Source: an uncultured Bacteroidales bacterium
GTDB taxonomy: Bacteria > Bacteroidota > Bacteroidia > Bacteroidales > Bacteroidaceae
Direction: 5' to 3'
DNA length: 64,000 nt
NCBI GenBank assembly: GCA_937914945.1
Contig: CALGJF010000009.1
Span: forward strand, 162,534-226,533
Shown: piece by piece, positions 36,150 through 45,795 of the stretch
Position numbering within the stretch: the stretch's first letter is position 1
Layout of the letters: every line of letters starts with the position of its first letter
The notes under the pieces: generated by a model
The model's database searches: none
Told to the model about the DNA's origin: nothing
What the model saw: the letters and a program-made list of their open reading frames with translations, nothing else
Made by a program: the position numbers and the translations under genes

Positions 36150-39100
36150 ATGAGAACTATAACTACCATTTTTGCGTTTATTTTCCTTTCGTTATCTAAC
36201 ATTGTGGCGCAAAGTTTTGAGACGGCAAATGTTCGTGCCGCGTCATCAAACAGTATTCCGAGTGATAATACACTACGCTACTATCGTCTTGCGATTCCTG
36301 TAACCCACTCGGCTTATGTCGAGGACCTGAATGAAGACTATAACAATGTCTTGCAATTTTGGAGAGAGTGTGAGAAGTTTGTTAATGAGATGTTCGTTCC
36401 ATTGGGTTTCTGCTTCAATGTGATTGAAGACCAGCGCCTTGTAAAGTCCGACTATTTCCCTAATGAGGATAGCGAATCGTTTATATATACTTTGCAATCC
36501 AATGGCACTTCAAACACAAACGACTTGATAGGAGAAGATGCATACGATGTAGGTATGTGGGTACATCACCGTGGGGTTGAGCTTGAAAACAGCGGCCTAT
36601 CGGCCGAAGGCGGAGTATATAGCAGCATTGCCAAGGGAAGCGGATACTCAAAGACCGACAAATGGGTTGTAGCACACGAACTTGGACACATGTTCGGCGC
36701 TCCCCACACAACAACAGGTGAAGGAAGTCTTATGGATAGTGGCGGTGATGATTTTTTCTCATATCCCTCAATAAAGAGGATACGAGAACTTGCTGTAGAG
36801 AAAGGGGCTGGAAGTGCAAATAGCGCAATAAAAGTAAGCAATAATACCCCTGTTTTTGTCAATGAGAGTATGAACGATGTTTACAAGATACCGCAAGGTG
36901 CTTGTATGGCAATACCTGTATATGTAAATGATGCCGACAAGGACATTCTTACATATTCGGCAATAGGATGTAGCAGTTCAACAGTAGGAAATATCGTAGA
37001 AGGGGGTGTTATGCCACATTTTGCATCGGTGATACCACAGAAAAACAATATCATTGATTATAGGCCCAAATTTACTGCAGATATATTCTATGACGATTTT
37101 TATTATGAACAAGACGGCACAAACATTCCTGCAATGAATGCCGGTTCATACAATATTGCCATTCTGGTGAACGACGTACCTGCATCCATGGAGTATGACT
37201 ATTTAACTGCCAATCCTTTTTACAGCAATTATGCAGTGTGGGATGCTACAGTACAGATTGTTGGCGGAACAGCATTTAACGCTTCGATGTCGCCTGCAAA
37301 AGATAGTTATTCGGCAGGTGAGCAAGTAACAATAAAATGGGGAGTGAACAACAACTATTTTACAGCAGAGAGCCGTCTCCGCATAACAATGTCAGCAGAC
37401 TACGGCAAGACTTTTAACCATATACTTGCCGACAATATTCCCGCGCTTGATGGCAGCAAGGTCGTAACACTGCCTAATGTAAATGTGGAAAACATCAATA
37501 TTGACTTCAAAACTGCAACACGTTCAATGCGTGGAGGTATAATCCGCGTGGAAGAGGTTGGCGGCGTAGCATACACATTGACTACATTGTCTCCCGAGAA
37601 CGGAGGTGGTTTCAATATCACCGGTGGCGGTTCAACACCTGAAGCTGCACAATACATCGTAACCACCAGAGCAAACCCGGCCGAAGGCGGAACTGCCCAA
37701 ATAAGTACCGGCGCAAGCCAATCATCGACATCGGCTACCGTAACAAATGGCACATCGGTTACACTATATGCAGTTGCAAACACGGGTTACAGATTCGTAA
37801 GTTGGACAAACGGTGCAAATACTATAAGTAATGAAGCCACAACGAATGTAACAATTACTGCAAATAGCGAATTTGTTGCAAACTTCGAGAAAGAGAATAC
37901 AACTATCGGGTATCCCACTCCAACAGGCACAACATACACCAACAACTACCTTACATCAATAACAACAACAGGTGGCGACACAAATATCAGCTACTCGGCA
38001 TATGCGCATCCCGAACAATTGCTTGTAGTGGTCCCCGGCAAAGTACAAATAGAGAAAGGCGAATCGTTCACCATGAACCTTGTAGCTAATTCATTAGGGG
38101 CAGGAGACGCTACTACTGCACATGAGGATATGCGATACAACCATGCATCACTCTTCACAGACTTTGACCAAGACTGCATATTTCAAGAAACAGCAGTACA
38201 GACTTGGGGCGATAATCCGCCAGCCCACAACGTCTATGGAAACTACGACTATGTAATGAATATTACACACACGATTACAGTTCCCGATGATGCTCCCGCA
38301 GGCGAATCGCATATAAGAATGATATACACCAATGCGTGGAAGATTTTTCCTGTCAATGGAACAGCAACACTTGACAAGGGTATTGTATATGATATTATTG
38401 TAGATGTTATAGAGAATGTCGATATCTCCGTAAGTGCAAGCGAAGGGGGCTCTGTTACAATCAACGGAGAGTCCACAAACACAAAAAAAGTTACCAAAGG
38501 CACCAATATTACGCTTGCGGCAAATTCAAACAGCGGTTACAGTTTCTGCGGTTGGTATGATGGCGAAGATATGGTGAGCGATGAAAACCCATACACCTTT
38601 ACTGCAACATCGGATATAGCATACACAGCACATTTTGCACAGGATGGGATATTCCCCGATGGCACATATAAAATCCATTGGCAGCAGAACGGACGTGGCT
38701 ATCTTGCATATCACACAAGCTATCCCGCCGAGGCAAAGCTTGCCGATGTAACATTGGGTAACTATGGCAATTCACATTTTACAAGTACATCACCCGATGT
38801 TGATATTATATGGTACCTAATCACAGCAGATGATGGTAACAGATATTTGTTCCACGCTGCAACCGGAAAATTTATAACAGCAGGTTCAGCCGAGGCCGGG
38901 AAGAATGCCAAAGCAAATGTGTTGAGTACAACAGAAGCATTACCTATAAGAATTGAGGAGAACACTGCACATAGTGGCTATTATGTTTTAATGGCAACTG
39001 TAAACGGCACCGATGCACTCCTTTCAAGCGGTTGCGGTACACCATCGGCAAGCGGAAGCCCGGTACGCTGGTGGTACGATAACAACAACAAGGATTTTAT

Positions 39101-40208
39101 GAATGATGGCGGTAGCCCGCTAACCTTGATTCCGGTTAAAGATGTTGTTGTAGAAGAAAGCATCATGGCAGCGGTAAAAGCAATAATAAACGGCACTGAA
39201 GAAAGCGTATTAACAACCGGCTATTATAGATTCAAATGCATCGGTGGCGGGAAATATCTCTCTTCGGAAGTTAGTGCAAGCAACGGCAACCGCCTTGTGA
39301 TGGATGGAAAGAACGACATCTTCTATTACAACCAATCGTCCCTACTTTCATATACACAGGGACAGTATATAGGCATTTCCCAAACAGCAAGCATTTACAA
39401 TGTTACCCTGAGCGATATAGCAACGTCACCGGCAGCCACCGAAGTAATACCCTCTGCCGGCGTTTACTATATATCTATTGGCGGCATGAATGATTATGGT
39501 AATGGCATAAGATATATTTATGGTAACGCCGACGAGGCTGATAGCGGCACTCAGGATGCCGGCCTCCCAACCAATGATGGTTATAAATGGGCCGTAGAGG
39601 AGATTACTGAATTGCCTGTTGAAATAGGAAAGACAGGCTGGGCCACCATGTATGCCCCTGTGGCTTTGGAACTCCCCATCGGTGTTACAGCCTATTATAT
39701 AGAAAAAGAGAACGTCAAAGAAGATTATATTACACTTACAGCAATTACCGACAATGTCATTCCCGCATTAACCGGCGTTATACTATATTCAAAAGAGGCC
39801 GTAGGGAATGGCAAGAGCTATGATTTTACAATAACAGAATCATCGGTCACTTATGATACAAACATCCTTGAAGGCTCCACTGCAAAAGAGATTGTCTATT
39901 CAGAGGCATTTGTTCTTTCCGAATCAAACGGCCTTATCGGTTTCTATAAAGCCAAAATGAACCTATCGGATAACAAAGCCTTTTTGAATAACAGCCATAA
40001 AGCATATCTTCCAATTGCGAAGTTAACAAGTGCAGATAAGAGCAACGGATGGCATATAATCATTGACGGGGGAAACAGCACCTCAATCGATGAGATTCAT
40101 AACGATATTAATGATAACGAGATCTATGACCTGACAGGACGCAGAATAGACTCTGTTTCTCGGAAAGGTATATATATATCAAATGGTCAAAAGATATATG
40201 TTCATTAA
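36150..40208 (+). CDS. Large secreted metzincin metalloprotease with repeat domains
   Basis: 1352 residues. Signal peptide (about 1-20). The reprolysin-like catalytic domain has the metzincin zinc site H176-E177-L-G-H180-x5-H186 (HELGHMFGAPH) and a Met-turn at M195 (SLMDSGG). Beta-sandwich regions follow, with two InlB/Listeria-Bacteroides-type repeats (about 505-590 and 755-835: SVTLYAVANTGYRFVSW, NITLAANSNSGYSFCGW) around a GEVED-like domain (SLFTDFDQDCIFQE). Later segments resemble a ricin-like fold. The last 35 residues (IYDLTGRRIDSVSRKGIYIS then NGQKIYV) resemble a type IX secretion tail. It probably degrades extracellular or surface proteins. Confidence 0.85.
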   Translation: MRTITTIFAFIFLSLSNIVAQSFETANVRAASSNSIPSDNTLRYYRLAIPVTHSAYVEDLNEDYNNVLQFWRECEKFVNEMFVPLGFCFNVIEDQRLVKSDYFPNEDSESFIYTLQSNGTSNTNDLIGEDAYDVGMWVHHRGVELENSGLSAEGGVYSSIAKGSGYSKTDKWVVAHELGHMFGAPHTTTGEGSLMDSGGDDFFSYPSIKRIRELAVEKGAGSANSAIKVSNNTPVFVNESMNDVYKIPQGACMAIPVYVNDADKDILTYSAIGCSSSTVGNIVEGGVMPHFASVIPQKNNIIDYRPKFTADIFYDDFYYEQDGTNIPAMNAGSYNIAILVNDVPASMEYDYLTANPFYSNYAVWDATVQIVGGTAFNASMSPAKDSYSAGEQVTIKWGVNNNYFTAESRLRITMSADYGKTFNHILADNIPALDGSKVVTLPNVNVENINIDFKTATRSMRGGIIRVEEVGGVAYTLTTLSPENGGGFNITGGGSTPEAAQYIVTTRANPAEGGTAQISTGASQSSTSATVTNGTSVTLYAVANTGYRFVSWTNGANTISNEATTNVTITANSEFVANFEKENTTIGYPTPTGTTYTNNYLTSITTTGGDTNISYSAYAHPEQLLVVVPGKVQIEKGESFTMNLVANSLGAGDATTAHEDMRYNHASLFTDFDQDCIFQETAVQTWGDNPPAHNVYGNYDYVMNITHTITVPDDAPAGESHIRMIYTNAWKIFPVNGTATLDKGIVYDIIVDVIENVDISVSASEGGSVTINGESTNTKKVTKGTNITLAANSNSGYSFCGWYDGEDMVSDENPYTFTATSDIAYTAHFAQDGIFPDGTYKIHWQQNGRGYLAYHTSYPAEAKLADVTLGNYGNSHFTSTSPDVDIIWYLITADDGNRYLFHAATGKFITAGSAEAGKNAKANVLSTTEALPIRIEENTAHSGYYVLMATVNGTDALLSSGCGTPSASGSPVRWWYDNNNKDFMNDGGSPLTLIPVKDVVVEESIMAAVKAIINGTEESVLTTGYYRFKCIGGGKYLSSEVSASNGNRLVMDGKNDIFYYNQSSLLSYTQGQYIGISQTASIYNVTLSDIATSPAATEVIPSAGVYYISIGGMNDYGNGIRYIYGNADEADSGTQDAGLPTNDGYKWAVEEITELPVEIGKTGWATMYAPVALELPIGVTAYYIEKENVKEDYITLTAITDNVIPALTGVILYSKEAVGNGKSYDFTITESSVTYDTNILEGSTAKEIVYSEAFVLSESNGLIGFYKAKMNLSDNKAFLNNSHKAYLPIAKLTSADKSNGWHIIIDGGNSTSIDEIHNDINDNEIYDLTGRRIDSVSRKGIYISNGQKIYVH

Positions 40209-40284
40209 AGGAAAAAGCAATTACCAAGATTCACAAGAAGTGGTAGGATTGTTGAATTTACTCACATTGCAAGTAGTTTTATAA

Positions 40285-41139
40285 ATGAATACAATATGGA
40301 TTGTTATGCCCATTCTTATTGCGCTTATGTTTCTATTAGGAACCGAGCTCAATAAAAATGCATTTATAAATGTAGCACACCACCCCAAGGCTGTTATTCT
40401 TGGGATGATTGGGCAGATAATAATCTTGCCCGCATTTGCGTTTGTAATTGCTTGGTTGCTTAATATGCCATCTGCCTATTTTATGGGATTGGTCCTGATA
40501 GCTTGTTGCCCGGGCGGAAGCTCCTCAAACGTGTTTTCAATGTTGGCAAAGGGCGATGTTGCCCTATCTGTTACACTCACCGCAATAAGCAGTATCATCA
40601 CCCTTTTTACCCTTCCTTTGATAATGGAACTGACATCGCGGTTTGTTGCACACAATACAGAGATAACAATAGAACTACCTGTGGCAAGGCTGCTTATACA
40701 GAATATTGTACTATTGTTTGTCCCCCTATTGGCAGGTTGGCTCTTCCGTTGGAAATATCCCGGGCCGGCAGTTAAAACAGCCAATGCGCTTAACAAAATT
40801 GCTTTCCCCGCACTCATGCTGCTGGCTTTATTATTTTTTCTGCAATACACGCAGGAAATCATAGACAACTTCGCACTCACGGGCACTGCTTGCGGCATGC
40901 TCATCGTAGCAAGTATGCTTGGCAGCTCCATATTGGCGCGCATTGGCAGGCTCACGAGTGCAATACGCCGCACCATAGTGATTGAAGTGGGAATGCAAAA
41001 TGCAGCGCAAGCCATAGCCATAGCAACCTCTCCTTTTATATTCAACAGTGGCGAAATTGCTATTCCTGCAATAATTTACGCACTGCTCATGAATGTAATT
41101 CTATTGCTTTATATCCTAAAATTCAAACAATCAAAATAA
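40285..41139 (+). CDS. Bile acid:sodium symporter family transporter (BASS)
   Basis: 284 residues with about nine membrane helices. The family core is visible: ALMFLLGTELNKNAF, IACCPGGSSSNVFSMLAKGD and LSVTLTAISSI, plus the second crossover VIEVGMQNAAQAIAIATS. BASS proteins use Na+ to carry bile acids, pantoate, pyruvate or other organic anions; the substrate is not readable here. It lies 11 bases upstream of ubiE and may share its transcript. A pantoate role would fit the nearby ketopantoate-reductase-like gene, but that is speculation. Confidence 0.88.
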   Translation: MNTIWIVMPILIALMFLLGTELNKNAFINVAHHPKAVILGMIGQIIILPAFAFVIAWLLNMPSAYFMGLVLIACCPGGSSSNVFSMLAKGDVALSVTLTAISSIITLFTLPLIMELTSRFVAHNTEITIELPVARLLIQNIVLLFVPLLAGWLFRWKYPGPAVKTANALNKIAFPALMLLALLFFLQYTQEIIDNFALTGTACGMLIVASMLGSSILARIGRLTSAIRRTIVIEVGMQNAAQAIAIATSPFIFNSGEIAIPAIIYALLMNVILLLYILKFKQSK

Positions 41140-41150
41140 GACGATATCAC

Positions 41151-41846
41151 ATGGCAAAGAAGGAGTATATAGAGAAACTTTTCGATAAAATAGCACCGGA
41201 TTATGACAAGCTGAACCATATTCTTTCTCTTAATATAGACAAAGGATGGCGCAAGAAGGCTGTCCGCGAGATTGTGGACAGCGATGAACCACTCGCAATA
41301 CTCGATGTTGCATGCGGCACAGGTGATTTCACTATTGAAATAGCAAAAAAAGCAGCCAAGGGCAGTAGAATCACAGGAATAGACCTCTCTGAAGGGATGA
41401 TGAAAGTGGGCCGCGAAAAAATTGAGGCAGCAGGGTTGCAAGCTACATTGGAGGCCGGCGATTGCGAGGCCTTGACCTATGCCGACAATACGTTCCACCG
41501 CATTTCCGTGGGATTCGGTGTGCGAAATTTTGAGCACCTTGATCTTGGGCTAAGCCAGATGCATCGGGTGCTTAAACCGGGTGGCAAATTGGTCATTCTT
41601 GAACTATCCGTGCCTACAAACCCATTTATTCGTTGGTGCTATAAACTATATTTCCTGAACATACTCCCCGCCATAGGTGGTATGGTATCGGGCAACCGTG
41701 GGGCATACGAATATCTGCCGGCATCGGTGTTGCACTTCCCTGCTCCCGACAAGTTCACCGCCATGATGTACGAGGCCGGTTTTGCCGAGGTAAAGCACAA
41801 AGCCTTTACATTTGGCATATGCCGCATGTATGTAGGAATTAAGTAA
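41151..41846 (+). CDS. ubiE: Demethylmenaquinone methyltransferase UbiE/MenG
   Basis: 231 residues. Class I SAM methyltransferase: motif I LDVACGTGDFTIE, then GIDLSEGMM, and the UbiE-specific blocks RISVGFGVRNFEHLD and RVLKPGGKLVILELS. The N-terminus VEKLFDKIAPDYDKLNHI appears here as IEKLFDKIAPDYDKLNHILS, as in the family. It methylates demethylmenaquinone in the last step of menaquinone synthesis. menA follows after 10 bases. Confidence 0.95.
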   Translation: MAKKEYIEKLFDKIAPDYDKLNHILSLNIDKGWRKKAVREIVDSDEPLAILDVACGTGDFTIEIAKKAAKGSRITGIDLSEGMMKVGREKIEAAGLQATLEAGDCEALTYADNTFHRISVGFGVRNFEHLDLGLSQMHRVLKPGGKLVILELSVPTNPFIRWCYKLYFLNILPAIGGMVSGNRGAYEYLPASVLHFPAPDKFTAMMYEAGFAEVKHKAFTFGICRMYVGIK

Positions 41847-41856
41847 ACAGCCCCGT

Positions 41857-42732
41857 ATGATAAAGAAATGGATTGAAGCAATGCGCTTGCGCACACTCCC
41901 GGTGAGCATAGCCGGTGTACTTACGGGAACTGCCCTCGCTCTGTGGCAAGGCTCATTCTCCATGGTACCGGCGTTGTTATGCCTCCTGTTTGCAGTATCG
42001 GCACAGATAGCATCCAATTTTGGTAATGAATATTACGATTACAAGAACGGTATCGACCGTAAAGGGCGTGAGGGATTCCGCCGCGGTGTTGCCGAGGGCG
42101 ACATCACACCACGCGCAATGTTATGCGCCACCCTTATAACACTATGCATGGCAGCAATAATCGGCTGTTCATTGCTGCTGTATGGCGGTTTGTGGTTACT
42201 CCCCGTAGGTTGTGCCATCTTGCTGTTTGCCATTGCATACAGCGCAGGTCCCTACCCCCTGTCGCATCACGGGCTCGGGGATGTGGCCGTAGTCATATTC
42301 TTTGGAATCCTACCGGTAACACTTACCTGTCATCTGCAAACAGGCGGATGGGAGAATATTCAAACTATTCTTGCCACATCGGTTGCCATCGGCATCCTTG
42401 CAGCCAATGTGCTTATTGTAAACAATTACAGAGATATGGATGATGACAAAGCGGTAGGCAAACGAACAACGGTTGTAATCTGCGGTCGCCATGTCATGGG
42501 ATACGTATATCTGCTTTCAGGAATTTCGGCAATGATAATAATGGCACCTATGTGGTTTGAATTACCTTTATGGGCCTTGTCGGCGCCGTTTATATATCTA
42601 TTGGCACACATTATTACTTGGCGCAAACTCATACATAGCTGTGGCGCAGCACTTAACCCTCTTTTGGGACGTACCGCTGCCAATCTGCTCTTGTTTGCAT
42701 TGCTTTTGCTCGTTACAATTGCACTGCAATAA
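41857..42732 (+). CDS. menA: 1,4-dihydroxy-2-naphthoate polyprenyltransferase MenA
   Basis: 291 residues with eight or nine membrane helices. The two Asp-rich motifs of UbiA-type prenyltransferases are present: NEYYDYKNGIDRKG and NNYRDMDDDKAVGKRT. The start MIKKWIEAMRLRTLPVSIAG is typical of MenA. It joins the isoprenoid tail to dihydroxynaphthoate just before the UbiE step, so the two adjacent genes cover the last two reactions of the menaquinone pathway. The quinone serves anaerobic respiration in this group. Confidence 0.94.
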   Translation: MIKKWIEAMRLRTLPVSIAGVLTGTALALWQGSFSMVPALLCLLFAVSAQIASNFGNEYYDYKNGIDRKGREGFRRGVAEGDITPRAMLCATLITLCMAAIIGCSLLLYGGLWLLPVGCAILLFAIAYSAGPYPLSHHGLGDVAVVIFFGILPVTLTCHLQTGGWENIQTILATSVAIGILAANVLIVNNYRDMDDDKAVGKRTTVVICGRHVMGYVYLLSGISAMIIMAPMWFELPLWALSAPFIYLLAHIITWRKLIHSCGAALNPLLGRTAANLLLFALLLLVTIALQ

Positions 42733-42789
42733 CACCACCCTATTCAATAAAAATATCACAACTTTTACGGGAGCATAAATCGTTTTAAC

Positions 42790-42797
42790 TATCTTTA
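42790..42797 (+). promoter_or_regulatory. Possible -7 box before the ketopantoate-reductase-like gene
   Basis: TATCTTTA differs from TAnnTTTG at the last base and lies 26 bases before the start. A TTTT at 42763 is a weak -33 candidate with a 23-base spacer. Confidence 0.35.
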
Positions 42798-42822
42798 CAT
42801 CGTAAACAAAATAAATACAACT

Positions 42823-43827
42823 ATGAGAGCAGCAATATACGGCGCAGGTTCCTTGGGAACTATTTTGGGCGCATATATCACAAAAAACGGTGGAAAAATA
42901 GAATTGATAAACCGCAATAAGGCGCATATTGAAGCATTGCAAAACAAAGGTGCCAAGGTTATAGGCACTGTGGAATTTTCACAACCCGTAAAGGCATATA
43001 CTCCAGCCGAGATGTCAGGCATATATGATATAATATTCCTTATGACCAAGCAACAACAGAACAGCGAGGTTGTGAACTATATTAAAGAGTACCTGGCACC
43101 CGATGGCGTTATCGTTACACTGCAAAACGGAATTCCCGAGATTGAGATAGGCGAGATTGTGGGCGAAGAACGCGTACTTGGCTGCACGGTAGCATGGGGT
43201 GCCACAATGAAAGAGGCGGGTGTGTGCGAGCTCACCAGCGCCCCCGACTCACTCACATTCTCACTTGGTTCTCTGCAACCTGTTCCCAACCCGCATATAA
43301 ACGAGGTGAAGGCATTGCTTGAGCTTATGGGGCCTGTTGAGATTGACCAGAACTTTATAGGCTCGCGTTGGAGCAAGTTGCTCATAAACTCTGCCTTCTC
43401 GGGCATGAGTGCCGTGCTCGGTTCAACCTTTGGTGAGGCTGCCGGCAACAAGGCTTCGCGCCGCATAGTGCAAGCACTCATCAAGGAGTGTATAGATGTG
43501 TGTGCTGCCGGTAATATAAAAATAGAACCGGTACAAGGAAAAGACATCGTTAAATTGCTCGATTACAGCAACCGTATAAAAAAGGCTTTTTCATTCTTTA
43601 TCATCCCTATTGCCATACGCAAACACGCCAAGCTGAAGGCAAGCATGCTCCAAGATCTCGAAAAAGGGAAAAAGACCGAGGTGGATGCCATAAACGGTCT
43701 AGTGAGCAGTTTTGGCCGCAAGGTTGGCGTCCCCACCCCAATGAACGACATGGTTGTAGATATCGTACACCGCATAGAGAGTGGCGAACTGTCGGCCTCG
43801 TTCGACAATCTTCGTTTATTCAACTGA
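42823..43827 (+). CDS. Ketopantoate reductase family protein (ApbA/PanE)
   Basis: 334 residues. An N-terminal Rossmann domain with GAGSLGTILGAYI binds NADPH. LMTKQQQNSEVVN, VVTLQNGIPEIEIGE-like text (seen as IVTLQNGIPE) and the C-terminal helical domain with LLINSAFSGMSAVLG and KTEVDAINGLV complete the family pattern. The catalytic lysine is likely the one in SRWSKLLINS. Family members reduce 2-dehydropantoate to pantoate for coenzyme A synthesis, but paralogues with other substrates are common. Confidence 0.85.
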   Translation: MRAAIYGAGSLGTILGAYITKNGGKIELINRNKAHIEALQNKGAKVIGTVEFSQPVKAYTPAEMSGIYDIIFLMTKQQQNSEVVNYIKEYLAPDGVIVTLQNGIPEIEIGEIVGEERVLGCTVAWGATMKEAGVCELTSAPDSLTFSLGSLQPVPNPHINEVKALLELMGPVEIDQNFIGSRWSKLLINSAFSGMSAVLGSTFGEAAGNKASRRIVQALIKECIDVCAAGNIKIEPVQGKDIVKLLDYSNRIKKAFSFFIIPIAIRKHAKLKASMLQDLEKGKKTEVDAINGLVSSFGRKVGVPTPMNDMVVDIVHRIESGELSASFDNLRLFN

Positions 43828-43856
43828 AATACCGGATAACGCTCGTAAAATAACGC

Positions 43857-44471
43857 ATGAAATCAATATTCGCCATATACGCCCTGCTCCCCTTTCTGCT
43901 GCTCGCCTGCACACCAACAGGAACAAGGAATAAAACTACGGCAATACCATACGACAGCCTGCGCAATGGCGACATAGTCTTTAGACGCGGTTGCAGCTAC
44001 ACAAGCTACATTGTACTTGCCAATGACGACAGCCACGATTACAGCCACATAGGCATTGTTCAAAAGAGCGACAGCGGTTGGTGTGTCATTCACGCTGTTA
44101 ATGACGAGCCCGATTACCCCGGCGACTTCGATCGGGTTAAAATCGACAAGATAGAGGATTTTTTCTCTCCTGCGCGTGCCACAATGGGCGAAATCATGCA
44201 TAGTTGGCTGGACGACAGCCTTGCTAACATCGTATCGCAACAAGCCTTGCAGTTGCTTAACGACAGCGTGCGGTTCGATGCCTCATTCAACACCGACGAC
44301 CACAGCGAGCTATATTGTACCGAGTTTATATACTTTTTATACAAAAACATAGGCGAGGATATAACAGAGGGACGACGCACACCTGTGGGCATATTCTGTT
44401 TTCCCGAGGAGATAATATTCCCAAGCGACATTCATGAAAATAAAAAGTTAAAAAGTTTTTGCAAATTCTAA
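43857..44471 (+). CDS. YiiX/YebB-like NlpC/P60 cysteine hydrolase lipoprotein
   Basis: 204 residues. A lipobox ending at C18 (LLPFLLLACTP) predicts a lipoprotein. The papain-like fold is circularly permuted: H64 comes first in HDYSHIGIVQK and the nucleophile C154 later in SELYCTEFIYFLYKN. YiiX-type enzymes hydrolyse amide or ester bonds, probably in cell-wall peptides or lipids. It begins 29 bases after the preceding gene and may be cotranscribed. Confidence 0.8.
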   Translation: MKSIFAIYALLPFLLLACTPTGTRNKTTAIPYDSLRNGDIVFRRGCSYTSYIVLANDDSHDYSHIGIVQKSDSGWCVIHAVNDEPDYPGDFDRVKIDKIEDFFSPARATMGEIMHSWLDDSLANIVSQQALQLLNDSVRFDASFNTDDHSELYCTEFIYFLYKNIGEDITEGRRTPVGIFCFPEEIIFPSDIHENKKLKSFCKF

Positions 44472-44488
44472 AAATTTGTTTTTATTTG
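44458..44488 (+). promoter_or_regulatory. Promoter of the DUF4878 lipoprotein gene
   Basis: TTTG (44458-44461), a 19-base spacer and TTTATTTG (44481-44488), one mismatch from TAnnTTTG. It overlaps the end of the upstream gene and lies 61 bases before the start codon. Confidence 0.5.
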
Positions 44489-44549
44489 CAAACGCTACAC
44501 AAGCAAAAAACTATAAACCATTATTACTAACCAATTAAATTGAAAGACC

Positions 44550-44942
44550 ATGAAAAGAATTGCATTTATCATTGCCACCGTTGTTCTTATTGGTATGAGT
44601 TTTACAAGCTGCTCAAAACCCGTTACACCCGCAAGCCTCACAGCCGACTGCATCGAGTATATTCAAGACGGCGATTATGCAGCCTATGTAAACACTTTTG
44701 ATGCAACAGAGGAAGAGAAAGCCGAATTGCAGGAGATGTTTGAGCAGAAAGGTAAAGCACTTATAGAAAAGCAGCAAGGTATAGCATCGTATGAGATTAT
44801 CGAGGAGAAGATAAGCGAAGATGGCATGAGCGCTGTTGTAAAGGCCAAAATCACCTATGGCAACGGCGAGGTTGATGATAGCAACAAGTTCAATTTCGTT
44901 AAAGTAAACGACGAATGGAAACAGGCTCCTTTGAAGAAATAA
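44550..44942 (+). CDS. DUF4878-like lipoprotein
   Basis: 130 residues. The lipobox GMSFTSC puts the lipidated cysteine at 21. The rest is a small NTF2-like fold of the DUF4878 type: a helix with TADCIEYIQDGDYAAYVNTF followed by strands SAVVKAKITYGNGEVDD and NFVKVNDEWKQAP. Such proteins are abundant in Bacteroidetes envelopes; function unknown. A very strong terminator follows. Confidence 0.8.
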   Translation: MKRIAFIIATVVLIGMSFTSCSKPVTPASLTADCIEYIQDGDYAAYVNTFDATEEEKAELQEMFEQKGKALIEKQQGIASYEIIEEKISEDGMSAVVKAKITYGNGEVDDSNKFNFVKVNDEWKQAPLKK

Positions 44943-44946
44943 GCAA

Positions 44947-45004
44947 ACCATATAGCAACAAAAAATGGCAATCCGCAGATTGCCATTTTTTGTTGCTATA
45001 TGGT
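44947..45004. terminator. Bidirectional terminator, 27-bp stem
   Basis: A perfect 27-bp inverted repeat (44947-44973 with 44978-45004) around the loop CGCA, with A6/T6 tracts inside the arms. It separates the convergent lipoprotein gene and the RyR operon. Confidence 0.85.
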
Positions 45005-45016
45005 GCCACGTTTGGC

Positions 45017-45304
45017 TCATTTACTTATCTTGAATCCCAAACTCACTATAAGTTTAAGGGTTTCCATTGCGGTATTGCGGTCGTATGCCTTTTCCACCTC
45101 GGGCAAATCCTCATAAGGAACCAGACAGGGATGCGTCTTTAATTCGTCATTGCGATAAGGTCCCAAGCTCCACCCCTCTCTAATGCGGTTTTGCGCCCAC
45201 ACCTCATGAACATTTTTTGCCATATGCTCCACCAAGTCGTTCAGTTCATCGGATAGTTTTACATCATCAAGTTTGGTTGGTTTGGGTATATAATTTGCGT
45301 TCAT
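45017..45304 (-). CDS. Small single-domain RyR protein
   Basis: 95 residues from ATG 45304. A longer frame starts at 45349, but it would overlap the upstream gene and lacks homology to the sister protein, while MNANYIPKP parallels MKNYNPKP. The whole chain is one RyR (ryanodine receptor repeat, PF02026) domain: LVEHMAKNVHEVWAQNRIRE, GWSLGPYRND, HPCLVPYEDLPEVEKAYDRN and METLKLIVSLGFKI. Prokaryotic RyR domains are thought to bind ligands, possibly nucleotide-derived; the ligand is unknown. Last gene of the RyR operon. Confidence 0.87.
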   Translation of the reverse strand: MNANYIPKPTKLDDVKLSDELNDLVEHMAKNVHEVWAQNRIREGWSLGPYRNDELKTHPCLVPYEDLPEVEKAYDRNTAMETLKLIVSLGFKISK

Positions 45305-45333
45305 GATTAAAGAATTTGATATTGGTTTATTGA

Positions 45334-45771
45334 CTATTTGTTTTCCCAATCGATTTTCTGTTCAAGACCACATACGTCGCAAAAGATCTGGTGATTATAT
45401 ATAGGATTGCCACACCTTCTGCAAACATACTGTTGCTTGGCATTTTTAATTCTTTCTTTTAATATCCTGTATAGGTCTGTATCTTCGCGCTTTATAATAT
45501 CATACCCAAGTTTCTTCATCAGTTTAAGGGTGTTCATCGCCATATTGCGGTCAATTTCCTTTTCACTCTCGGGTAATTCGGAATATGGCACCATGCATGG
45601 GGTCTCTTTGTCATCGTCGTTGCGCACCGGCCCGTAGGACCAACCTTGCGCCATTCTGTCCATAGCCCATACATCGTGTGCATTCTCGGCAATAGCCTCG
45701 CGTAACTCGGTCAGGTCATCGGTAAGTACTACATCGGATAAGTCAATAGGTTTTGGATTGTAGTTTTTCAT
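45334..45771 (-). CDS. RyR domain protein with C-terminal zinc ribbon
   Basis: 145 residues. A RyR domain (about 15-95: IAENAHDVWAMDRMAQGWSY, GPVRNDDDKETPCMVPYSEL, PESEKEIDRNMAMNTLKLM) is followed by a short helix and a zinc ribbon with two C-x2-C pairs (YVCRRCGNPI and FCDVCGLEQ). The RyR part is about half identical to the next protein by eye, so the two are paralogues. It begins 24 bases after the channel gene's stop. The ribbon could bind protein or nucleic acid; this is not shown. Confidence 0.87.
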   Translation of the reverse strand: MKNYNPKPIDLSDVVLTDDLTELREAIAENAHDVWAMDRMAQGWSYGPVRNDDDKETPCMVPYSELPESEKEIDRNMAMNTLKLMKKLGYDIIKREDTDLYRILKERIKNAKQQYVCRRCGNPIYNHQIFCDVCGLEQKIDWENK

Positions 45772-45795
45772 AATATCTGTTATTAAGTTATGTTA

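Noticed and set aside
45305..45349. Longer start of the small RyR protein at 45349
   Set aside because: It would overlap the preceding gene by 16 bases and adds residues not found in the sister protein; ATG 45304 aligns with it.
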